A stretch of 52,476 nt of DNA from an uncultured Spirochaetia bacterium (lineage in GTDB: Bacteria; Spirochaetota; Brachyspiria; Brachyspirales; Brachyspiraceae). Below, in pieces: positions 26,483-33,770 of the stretch. Numbering within the stretch: the stretch's first letter is position 1; each line of letters begins with the position of its first letter. Both the position numbers and the translations under genes were made by a program. The stretch covers positions 1 to 52,476 of the forward strand of contig CAMQVF010000005.1 in assembly GCA_947038115.1 (NCBI GenBank), written 5' to 3'. The notes beneath the pieces were generated by a model. It searched no databases. It was given only the letters and a program-made list of their open reading frames with translations, and was not told the DNA's origin.

Positions 26483-26519
26483 TTAAGCCTTTTTCTAGTA
26501 TTCTTAGATTAAGGCTTAA
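26483..26519. repeat. Inverted repeat TTAAGCCTT/AAGGCTTAA
   Basis: Perfect 9-bp arms at 26483-26491 and 26511-26519 with a further CTA/TAG inside the 19-nt loop. A T-run precedes it rather than follows it on the plus strand, so it is a poor rightward terminator. It may be a stem-loop at the 3' end of the capsid-like mRNA or an operator. Confidence 0.5.
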
Positions 26520-26638
26520 ATCTATTCTTAATAATTCATTTAATTCATCCTATAAGTTATTTAAGCTTATTGCTATAAAATATAATTAATGCTATTCTTT
26601 GACGACTATTTGGTATAAAAATTGTAAGGATAATATTA

Positions 26639-26839
26639 ATGATGAAAAGCAAATTAACAACTTTACTTCTTTGTATATTTTTAGGTTATTTAGGTATACA
26701 TCGATTTTATTTAGGCAAATGGTTTACAGGTATATTATATTTATGCACAGGCGGATTCGCATTTGTCGGTGTTATAATCGATTTAATACTTATAATAACT
26801 GGGGCTATGAGAGATGTCGATGGGCGTGATTTAATATAG
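26639..26839 (+). CDS. TM2 domain protein, 66 aa
   Basis: Small inner-membrane protein with two transmembrane helices joined by a short turn. The N-terminal helix (LLLCIFLGYLGIHRFYLGK) carries the TM2 signature GxxGxHRFYLG, and the second helix runs about 31-56 (GVIIDLILIITG). AAGGA sits 8 nt before the ATG. TM2 proteins are widespread, with no defined biochemical role. It precedes the periplasmic folding factor by 26 bp and is probably cotranscribed with it. Confidence 0.85.
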   Translation: MMKSKLTTLLLCIFLGYLGIHRFYLGKWFTGILYLCTGGFAFVGVIIDLILIITGAMRDVDGRDLI

Positions 26840-26865
26840 TATTTTAATTTTAAGGGTTTGTGTCA

Positions 26866-27828
26866 ATGAAAAGATTTTGTTTTATTTCTATAATTGTCTT
26901 GCTGCAATTTTCAAATATATTTGGAGCTGTAGTTAATGATGTTGTCGCTGTTGTTGGTAGTGAGCCTATAACAAGAGATGAGTTTATGAGCCGTAAAAAA
27001 TTTTTATTACTTCAGGCGAGGTCTGCAGGTCAAAAGCTTACAGATGCAGATGTCTATAAAGATTTAGTTGAAGAACGTATAATGATACTAAAACTAAAAG
27101 AGCTTGATTATGAAATTGAAGATAGTGATATAGAAAAAAGACTTACTAAAGTGGCTGAACAATATAAACTTACTTTGGATGAGTTTAGAAAACAAATTGA
27201 GCGAGATGGTGTTCAATTTAAAGAATATAAAGCAATAATGAAAAAGCAAATTGCTATGGAAAGTCTTTATGGGACTGTCATTACTCCGCCTGAAATTACT
27301 GATGCTGAGGCTGATGAGTTCTACCTGACTACCAAAAATAAAGAACAATTTGAGGGTGATACTGTCGCTAGACTTTCATGGATTTTCTTAAAGGCTAGTA
27401 CATTTAAGGAGAAAGGTGAAAAAAAAGAGTTAGCGAATAAAATAAAAACTGATTTAAACAGAGGTGTAGATTTTGCTAAACTCGCTTCCATTTACAGTGA
27501 TGATACTGCGACTAAATCGAATGGTGGTGATTTGGGTTATAATTTGTTGGTCGATTTGAATCTTAATAAAAAAATGCCTTCTCATGTTAAGTATGGACTC
27601 GACTTGGTGAAAAAAGGATCGAAAAGTGGCACTGTAAGCCGTGTTCGTGAAACGGTTGGACGTGGGTTTTGGATTGTTAAAATTACAGATATACAAAAAG
27701 ATCAAAATAGTATCAGAAGTCGTGTGAAGTCATATTTGCTTGAAAAAAGATCTCAAGAGTCATTTATTGAATGGCTTGACCTTGAAATAAAAAAAATGTC
27801 TGTGACTATCTATCCAACTATGAAATAA
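26866..27828 (+). CDS. SurA-like periplasmic chaperone/peptidyl-prolyl isomerase
   Basis: A 320-residue exported protein. The signal peptide MKRFCFISIIVLLQF is cleaved after IFGA. A SurA-N chaperone domain follows (VVNDVVAVVGSEPITRDEF onward, about 20-150), then one parvulin-type PPIase domain (about 160-265, ARLSWIFLKAS to GRGFWIVKI, with YSDDTATKSNGGDLGY). It should help fold outer-membrane barrels such as the Vsp-like or PorV-like proteins. The ATG at 26866 lies 9 nt from AAGGG; the in-frame GTG two codons earlier is too close to it. Confidence 0.87.
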   Translation: MKRFCFISIIVLLQFSNIFGAVVNDVVAVVGSEPITRDEFMSRKKFLLLQARSAGQKLTDADVYKDLVEERIMILKLKELDYEIEDSDIEKRLTKVAEQYKLTLDEFRKQIERDGVQFKEYKAIMKKQIAMESLYGTVITPPEITDAEADEFYLTTKNKEQFEGDTVARLSWIFLKASTFKEKGEKKELANKIKTDLNRGVDFAKLASIYSDDTATKSNGGDLGYNLLVDLNLNKKMPSHVKYGLDLVKKGSKSGTVSRVRETVGRGFWIVKITDIQKDQNSIRSRVKSYLLEKRSQESFIEWLDLEIKKMSVTIYPTMK

Positions 27829-27838
27829 GAATTTAAAC

Positions 27839-27866
27839 TTGTTTTACTACAGATTTTGACTATACT
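27839..27866 (+). promoter_or_regulatory. Promoter of rpoN (predicted leaderless)
   Basis: TTGTTT (27839-27844), 16-bp spacer, TATACT (27861-27866). The -10 ends 7 nt before the ATG, so transcription should start at or next to the start codon. No ribosome site is present. Confidence 0.6.
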
Positions 27867-27873
27867 TTAAAGT

Positions 27874-29154
27874 ATGGCTACAATGAAAACCTCGATACAA
27901 ACATCTATAAGGCAATCTCTTCGGCTTAATCAAACTACTAAGGTGTGGCTTGATATTATATCAATTTCTGCTTTGGACCTAAAAGAAAGAGTTAGAGATG
28001 CATTAGATAATAATCCATTTCTCACTAGCGATTTAAACAATACTTCATATTCAAAGAATTTTTCATCTGATAGTGATAATATTTTAGAAGAGACTTTGCA
28101 TGGGAAGACTGAGAGTTTATTCGAGCATTTGCAAACTCAAATTAATATAACATTTTCAAATAAAAAAGATATAATCACTGCTGAAGGTATTATAAGTTTT
28201 ATCGATAAAGATGGGCTTATAACCACGCCTTTAAGTGAGATATCAATGACTTTAAATATTGATGAGAAGAAAATTGAAGAGATACTTTCAGTGATAAAAA
28301 CATTTGATCCTTTGGGAGTATGTGCTGCGAGTTTGTCAGAATGTTTATATATTCAGCTCAAAAATATAAATGAAAATAAAGTTAGAGATTTAGCAATGAA
28401 AGTTGTTTATTATCTTGACTTGCTTTCTAAAAGACAATATAGTGTTATAGCAAAAGAGCTTGATGTTAAAGTTGATGATATAAAAGAGGCATTAAATTTA
28501 ATTCAAACATTAGAACCTTTTCCTGCAAGAGATTATGACACAACGCCTCTTAATTATATAATTCCAGAGTTGTTTATAGAAAAAGAAAGCGGTGTGTGGG
28601 TTGTAAGCACGAACAAAGGCTTTATAGAACCCTTGCAAATTAGTAAAAAATATATTAAACTAATAGCAGAGGCCACTGATGAAGCGACTATTAAATACTT
28701 AAAAGATAAGTTGATGGAAGCTAAGTCTTTAGTGCATGCGATAGAAGAACGAAAGAAAACTTTAGAGAAGGTTGGACTTGCTTTGCTTGAATATCAATAT
28801 GATTTTTTCGAGCATGGACGTGAGTATATGAAACCTTTGGCATTAAAAGATATTGCAAATAATGAAAATGTTTTATTAAGCGAGTCGACAATAAGTCGGA
28901 TATCGAATAATAAATACTTAAAGACTTCATGGGGAACATTTGCTATTAAATATTTTTTCTCTTCGAAAGTTAATGACAAGTTAGGCTCAAGGGCTGTGAA
29001 AGAAATTATTAAACGAATTATTAATGATTCTGAAGTAAAGATTAGTGATGAGAAATTGCGATTGATACTTAAGTCGACAGGAATTGACATATCAAGGCGT
29101 ACGGTTGCTAAGTATAGAAATAGTATGAATATATTTTCATCTAGGTATAGATAA
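27874..29154 (+). CDS. rpoN: RNA polymerase sigma-54 factor
   Basis: Alternative sigma factor of 426 residues. The Gln/Leu-containing region I is at the N-terminus (SIRQSLRLNQ). The core-binding domain is central, and an HTH-type domain lies near 320-370. The C-terminal RpoN box, SRRTVAKYRN, recognises the -24 promoter element. Transcription at sigma-54 promoters needs an activator such as the NtrC-type regulator at 13.6 kb. It heads the classic rpoN-hpf-ptsN-hprK order. It lacks a Shine-Dalgarno and may be translated from a leaderless end. Confidence 0.95.
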   Translation: MATMKTSIQTSIRQSLRLNQTTKVWLDIISISALDLKERVRDALDNNPFLTSDLNNTSYSKNFSSDSDNILEETLHGKTESLFEHLQTQINITFSNKKDIITAEGIISFIDKDGLITTPLSEISMTLNIDEKKIEEILSVIKTFDPLGVCAASLSECLYIQLKNINENKVRDLAMKVVYYLDLLSKRQYSVIAKELDVKVDDIKEALNLIQTLEPFPARDYDTTPLNYIIPELFIEKESGVWVVSTNKGFIEPLQISKKYIKLIAEATDEATIKYLKDKLMEAKSLVHAIEERKKTLEKVGLALLEYQYDFFEHGREYMKPLALKDIANNENVLLSESTISRISNNKYLKTSWGTFAIKYFFSSKVNDKLGSRAVKEIIKRIINDSEVKISDEKLRLILKSTGIDISRRTVAKYRNSMNIFSSRYR

Positions 29155-29173
29155 TAAACTTTAGGGAGTATTT

Positions 29174-30004
29174 ATGCATCAGAATATTCAGGGTAAAAAT
29201 GTTAGAATAACAGACAATGTTAGAGATTATATTTCAGATAAAACTAAAAAATTGAAAGTTCATAGTGATACTATAATAGAATCGAGTGTTCTATGTGAGC
29301 TTTTGCATGAGGTTTATTCTGTTGATACTACGATTAGTTTCGGTAGACGAGTATTTCACTCACATGATAAAGATAAAGATTTATATGTAGCAATTGATTC
29401 TGTTTTTCATAAAATAGAACGTGAAATAATTAAATTTAAAGAAAAAAATATTGATAAAAGCCAGCGTGCGATTAAAGATAAATCACAAGACGCTATTATC
29501 GAACTTCAAGAAGAAAAAAAAGAGGGTGAGTATCATATAGTTTCATTTGGCTTATATGAGAAACCTATATCTACTTATGATGCCTTGTTTACATTTAGTA
29601 ATAGTAAAAAGCATTATTTTTCTTATTTACCAACAAAACAAAGCGATGATTTGTACTCTATAAAAGTGGGGCATTATCCTGAGTTTTTATTTAGACTAGA
29701 TGACGGCACTTGTTTGTCTATCTCTGTCGATGAAGACGCTAACTTTGCTAAAGGTTTTGTAAAATTAGAAAATGCTATTTGGTCTATTCAAGAATTATCG
29801 TTATCGAATAATAATTCTTCTGTTGAATCAAAGTCTAAAAAAGAATATAGAATTAATGAATATAATGTTGGGGACGCTGTTAAACATTTAATGAATTCAG
29901 ATGAAAAATATATTGTTTATATTAATGTTATAACAGATAAACCAGAGGCTTTATATAGAGAGCATGAACATACTTTTGTTTTGCTACGATTATTCGATAT
30001 TTAA
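29174..30004 (+). CDS. hpf: Long ribosome hibernation factor HPF with apparently duplicated C-terminal domain
   Basis: Binds the 30S decoding centre and dimerises ribosomes in stationary phase. Residues 1-95 form the S30AE domain, with the typical helix DLYVAIDSVFHKIEREIIKFK. Residues 225-276 match the dimerising C-terminal domain of long HPF (YNVGDAVKHLMNSDEKYIVY ... EALYREHEHTFVLLRL). Between them, 120-175 shows a second, weaker copy of the same pattern (PISTYDALFTFSNSKKHYFS ... EFLFRLDDG). The total of 276 residues is about 85 more than usual long HPFs. AGGGAG precedes the ATG, and the gene lies in the rpoN operon. Confidence 0.88.
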   Translation: MHQNIQGKNVRITDNVRDYISDKTKKLKVHSDTIIESSVLCELLHEVYSVDTTISFGRRVFHSHDKDKDLYVAIDSVFHKIEREIIKFKEKNIDKSQRAIKDKSQDAIIELQEEKKEGEYHIVSFGLYEKPISTYDALFTFSNSKKHYFSYLPTKQSDDLYSIKVGHYPEFLFRLDDGTCLSISVDEDANFAKGFVKLENAIWSIQELSLSNNNSSVESKSKKEYRINEYNVGDAVKHLMNSDEKYIVYINVITDKPEALYREHEHTFVLLRLFDI

Positions 30005-30025
30005 GTTTTATATCTAGGGGGGAGT

Positions 30026-30490
30026 ATGAGCTTAATTGATTTTATAGATAGTCAGGCTATTATGCTTGATGTTCAAGAAACTGATAAAGAAAAACTTTTG
30101 TCTAAAATGGTCGAGCGACTTAATAGTTGTGGCTTGATACTTGATTTGACAGAGGCTGAAAATGCAATCATGGCACGTGAGCAACTTATGAGCACGGGCG
30201 TTGGTAATGGCATAGCTATACCTCATGCGAAGACCGATTCGGTAAAAGGGATAACGCTTAGTATAGCCACGATAAAAAACGGTATAAACTATAAGTCGGT
30301 TGATAAGAAAAAAGTTTTTGTAATCTTTATGCTTTTAGCACCTAAAGATGCGGCGAGTGAGAATCTTAAAGTTCTTACAAGTATAGCTAAAATATTAAGA
30401 GATAATCCTCATTTTATAGAAAAGCTTATTAATTCTGATTCGCCTAGTGACCTTGTAGAACTTATTGCTAAAGAAGAAATGAAAATATAG
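30026..30490 (+). CDS. ptsN: PTS EIIA-type nitrogen regulatory protein
   Basis: A 154-residue EIIA-Ntr-like phosphocarrier of the fructose/mannitol family. The phospho-accepting His67 lies in GVGNGIAIPHAKT. It carries no transporter domain, so its role is regulatory, reporting PTS phosphorylation state to targets. It sits between hpf and hprK with a very strong ribosome site (AGGGGGGAG). A second EIIA with the active His also at residue 67 occurs at 41.1-42.0 kb, fused to a zinc ribbon. Confidence 0.92.
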   Translation: MSLIDFIDSQAIMLDVQETDKEKLLSKMVERLNSCGLILDLTEAENAIMAREQLMSTGVGNGIAIPHAKTDSVKGITLSIATIKNGINYKSVDKKKVFVIFMLLAPKDAASENLKVLTSIAKILRDNPHFIEKLINSDSPSDLVELIAKEEMKI

Positions 30491-30512
30491 TATTCTAAGA
30501 GGTTAGTTGTTA

Positions 30513-31472
30513 ATGGCGAAAATTAGTGTAAAAAAGTTTCTTGATATAAATGATAATAAAAATAATCCTCTAAAACTTCGTAGGCTCACAGGGCTTGCTG
30601 GTTTGGAGGATAATTTTATTACAAGCCATGAGATTAATAGACCGGGTATGGTTTTATTCGGTTATTATGAGGACTTTGCTTTTGATAGAATTCAAATATT
30701 CGGTCGTGGCGAAGGTAATTATGCTATTAAACTCGAAGAAGAAAATAAAATTGATTTAATAGAGAAGTTTTTTTCTTATGACATTCCAGTATCAATTTTT
30801 TCTCATGGTATTATGCCCGGAGAATTAATTATAAAAGCGTCACTTGATGCAGCTAAACCTTTATTATTTAGTGAATTACCTAGTGGTGTTCTTATTAGGC
30901 GTATTTCTAGTATATTTGGAGAAGAGTTCTCGGCGGTGAGTGTGCTACATGGCGTTTTTATTGACGTTTTTGGAGTGGGCATTTTAATTAAAGGTCGTAG
31001 TGGTGTAGGAAAAAGTGAGGCTACTTTGGAGCTTCTTTCGAGAGGACATCGACTTGTTGCTGATGATAGTGTTGAACTTAGAAGGCTTAATGATGACCTT
31101 ATCATAGGTAAAACTAGTAAAACACTTGCTCATTATATGGAAGTACGAGGTATTGGAGTTGTTGACATTTCGAGACTCTCTGGTATGTCTGCTATTCGTG
31201 ATAGAAAAAGGCTTGATTTAATAGTTGAGCTTGTGGATTGGGATGAAAGTGCGGATTATGACCGTACAGGACTTGATGATAAAAGAGAAGATGTTATGGG
31301 TGTCGATATTTCATATCTTAAAATTCCTATAAGATCTGGGCGTAATGTTTCGGTATTAATAGAAACAGCGTCTAAAAATCATAGACTTAAAACTTTGGGT
31401 TATAATAGTGCTAAAGAACTTAATAATAATATGATAAAGTCTTTACAAGATGGAGCTAACAATAATTTATGA
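30513..31472 (+). CDS. hprK: HPr kinase/phosphorylase
   Basis: A 319-residue bifunctional enzyme that phosphorylates HPr on serine and reverses it, coupling carbon status to regulation. Walker A GRSGVGKS lies near 160-167, followed by the catalytic-loop region HRLVADDSVEL. The HPrK signature MEVRGIGVVDISRL is near 210. The ATG at 30513 is preferred; the in-frame TTG two codons earlier is too near AAGAGG. Its stop overlaps the ATG of mnmA (ATGA), indicating coupled translation. Confidence 0.95.
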   Translation: MAKISVKKFLDINDNKNNPLKLRRLTGLAGLEDNFITSHEINRPGMVLFGYYEDFAFDRIQIFGRGEGNYAIKLEEENKIDLIEKFFSYDIPVSIFSHGIMPGELIIKASLDAAKPLLFSELPSGVLIRRISSIFGEEFSAVSVLHGVFIDVFGVGILIKGRSGVGKSEATLELLSRGHRLVADDSVELRRLNDDLIIGKTSKTLAHYMEVRGIGVVDISRLSGMSAIRDRKRLDLIVELVDWDESADYDRTGLDDKREDVMGVDISYLKIPIRSGRNVSVLIETASKNHRLKTLGYNSAKELNNNMIKSLQDGANNNL

Positions 31473-32527
31473 AAATCGCTGTAGGAATGAGTGCTGGTGT
31501 TGATTCTACGACAACGGCTAAACTGCTGAAAGAGCAGGGGCATGATGTTTTTGGTGTTACGATGAAACTTTGGAATAATGATGCAAGAGCGCCTAAGGCG
31601 GGTTCTTGTTACGGGCCTTATCAAGATGTTGTTGTGTCTGAATGTAGGCGATATGCGGATATTATAGGTATCGATTATTACTCGATTGATGTCAGTGAAT
31701 ATTTTGAGAAATATGTTATTGATTATGTCATAAATTCATACAAAAATGCTTTAACGCCGAATCCTTGTATTCAATGTAATTCACTGATTAAATTTGGTGC
31801 TTTATTCGAAGGTATAAAATCACTTAATATAGAATTTGATAAATTTGCTACTGGTCATTATGCAGGCATAGAATATAATGATGACACTAAAAGATATATG
31901 CTTTTGGTGGCAAATGATTTATCGAAAGATCAGTCTTATTTTTTATATAAACTTACTCAAGAACAATTATCAAAAATAATGTTTCCTATGTATAAGAATA
32001 CAAAAGAGGACACGAGAAAACTTGCACATTCTTATGAGCTTGATGTTGCTGATAAAAGTGAGAGTCAAGATTTTTTTGCAGGAGAGTATCATAGACTTTT
32101 TGAAGATAATCCTCTCAAAGGGGAAATAGTTTTACTAGATACCGAGCAAGTTTTAGGTTTTCATAATGGTATATTTAATTACACAATTGGTCAGCGTAAG
32201 GGGCTTAATGTTTATTACAAAGAAGCTTTATATGTTGTGGCAATCGATAAAGATAGCAATCGAGTTTATGTTTCCACTAAAGAAAAAACTCTAATTAAAG
32301 AATGCAATGCTTATCATATTAACTGGGTTTCTATAGCTAAAACTGATAAATCTTTCAGAGCTTTGGTTAAAACTAGAAGTGCTGGACATGGTAATTATGC
32401 GACAGTTACACCAAAAGATGACATGTTGCATATTGAATTTGATGAGCCTGCAACAATTGTAGCGAAGGGGCAATCGGCTGTATGTTATAAAGACAACATG
32501 GTTTTATGTGGCGGTATTATATATTAA
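31469..32527 (+). CDS. mnmA: tRNA-specific 2-thiouridylase MnmA (Fe-S-type cysteine pattern)
   Basis: Introduces sulfur at U34 of tRNA-Lys, -Glu and -Gln. The PP-loop is GMSAGVDSTTT (6-16). The usual catalytic pair of E. coli MnmA (DxxC and a later Cys in a CFI context) is absent. Here Asp is replaced to give CIQC (Cys100, Cys103), and the later position reads ESQDFFAGEY without Cys. Extra cysteines occur at 47 (GSCYGP) and 59. This matches a sub-group thought to hold an iron-sulfur cluster; that mechanism is inference. Start is coupled to hprK; the 3' end overlaps neuB by 4 bp tail to tail. Confidence 0.93.
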   Translation: MKIAVGMSAGVDSTTTAKLLKEQGHDVFGVTMKLWNNDARAPKAGSCYGPYQDVVVSECRRYADIIGIDYYSIDVSEYFEKYVIDYVINSYKNALTPNPCIQCNSLIKFGALFEGIKSLNIEFDKFATGHYAGIEYNDDTKRYMLLVANDLSKDQSYFLYKLTQEQLSKIMFPMYKNTKEDTRKLAHSYELDVADKSESQDFFAGEYHRLFEDNPLKGEIVLLDTEQVLGFHNGIFNYTIGQRKGLNVYYKEALYVVAIDKDSNRVYVSTKEKTLIKECNAYHINWVSIAKTDKSFRALVKTRSAGHGNYATVTPKDDMLHIEFDEPATIVAKGQSAVCYKDNMVLCGGIIY

Positions 32528-33546
32528 TTAAAGTCTCTTTCACTTAATTTTTCAAATGCTTTTTTATCGACTCTAAGTTTTTTACCAATAAGCTTTTCCC
32601 ATTTGCTCACACTTATTCCAGTATTTGGACGCAATGCTATCATATCGCTTTCATTTATTATAGAACCAGCTTGTATGTCGTTTCTTAGATAAATCGATCT
32701 TTTAGCATAAATAAGTTCTTTCTTTTCTTTTTTAGTAAATATCTTTTCTTTTTTATTTTTTATTCCAAGCATAGATATAGTATTATTAATGCTTTCAATT
32801 ATTTTCTTTAAGTTTTCGCTATCAAGGCTTATGATGTGATCTCCCTCTTGTTTTTCAGGCGTCATAGTGAAATGTTTTTCTATTATTTTCGCACCCTTAG
32901 AAACAGCAACAATAGCAGCATCAGAACCAATTGTGTGGTCAGAATAGCCAATAATTTGTTTCTTAAATAGTTGATGTAGAACACTAATTCTGTTAAGATT
33001 AATATCTTCAAAAGGGGCAGGATATTCGACGCAACAGTGAAGAAGTGCGACTTCATTATTTTTAAGAATTTTTAATGCTTCTTTTATTTCTTTATTAGTG
33101 GCAAGTCCTGTAGAAAGAATCACGCTTTTTTTTGTAGTAGCTATTCTTTTAAGTAGTGGAATATTATTGATGTCGCATGATGCAATTTTATACATTTCTA
33201 TATCATATGTTTCCATGTCATCAACGGCTTCAACCGAAAATGGTGTACTTAAAAATATTATTTTATTTTTTTTACACTCTTCCATTATGATAGGATACCA
33301 TTCACGTTTAAATGTTATGGCATGAACAGTGTCTAATGCATTGTCTGGAAGATTAAGTGCTTTACAATATTCGTCGTCGGCAAATAATAATTCTCTTGTA
33401 AATGCTTGAAATTTTATAGCATGAGCATTAGCCTTTTTAGCTTCTCTAACCATTTCTAATGCAACGTTAATATCACCTTCATGATTACTGCCAGCTTCGG
33501 CTATAACAAAAATATTATTTTTTTTGATAATTTTATTTAAATTCAT
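32524..33546 (-). CDS. neuB: NeuB-family sialic/nonulosonic acid synthase
   Basis: Condenses phosphoenolpyruvate with an N-acetylated hexosamine to make a nonulosonic acid (sialic, legionaminic or pseudaminic type). The 340-residue protein has the TIM-barrel core (IAEAGSNHEGD near 14-24, AIKFQAF, KIASCDINN, STGLAT, GYSDHT, EKHFT). A C-terminal SAF/antifreeze-like domain runs about 278-340 (RSIYLRNDIQAGSII ... RPNTGI). AGGAA precedes the ATG. No other sugar-biosynthesis genes are nearby, so it is an orphan here; the two-domain glycosyltransferase at 38 kb may be functionally related. Confidence 0.9.
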   Translation of the reverse strand: MNLNKIIKKNNIFVIAEAGSNHEGDINVALEMVREAKKANAHAIKFQAFTRELLFADDEYCKALNLPDNALDTVHAITFKREWYPIIMEECKKNKIIFLSTPFSVEAVDDMETYDIEMYKIASCDINNIPLLKRIATTKKSVILSTGLATNKEIKEALKILKNNEVALLHCCVEYPAPFEDINLNRISVLHQLFKKQIIGYSDHTIGSDAAIVAVSKGAKIIEKHFTMTPEKQEGDHIISLDSENLKKIIESINNTISMLGIKNKKEKIFTKKEKKELIYAKRSIYLRNDIQAGSIINESDMIALRPNTGISVSKWEKLIGKKLRVDKKAFEKLSERDFN

Positions 33547-33579
33547 AATTAATATTCCTAAAAAAGATAGTTGTCTCTA

Positions 33580-33608
33580 ATAATATAATAATTCATTTTA
33601 ATTTGCAA
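33580..33608 (-). promoter_or_regulatory. Candidate promoter of neuB
   Basis: Minus-strand TTGCAA (33603-33608), 17-bp spacer, TATTAT (33580-33585), 33 bp before the ATG. Confidence 0.45.
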
Positions 33609-33708
33609 TTCACTATAATTTGATTATGTAAATATTTTATTATATAAATACTACTCATAGTTTATTTAATCTACTTTATTTTTAAAAAGTGATTTTTTTT
33701 AGTAGATA

Positions 33709-33737
33709 TTGTAAAATAAATTGTTTCGATATAAAAT
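33709..33737 (+). promoter_or_regulatory. Candidate promoter of leuS
   Basis: TTGTAA (33709-33714), 17-bp spacer, TAAAAT (33732-33737), about 33 bp before the leuS ATG. Confidence 0.5.
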
Positions 33738-33770
33738 ACAAGCTTAAAAATGTATGGATGGAGACATTTA

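Noticed and set aside
26599-26829. 76-codon frame overlapping the TM2 gene
   Set aside because: It runs in another frame, lacks a ribosome site, and the TM2 frame has a clear family signature.
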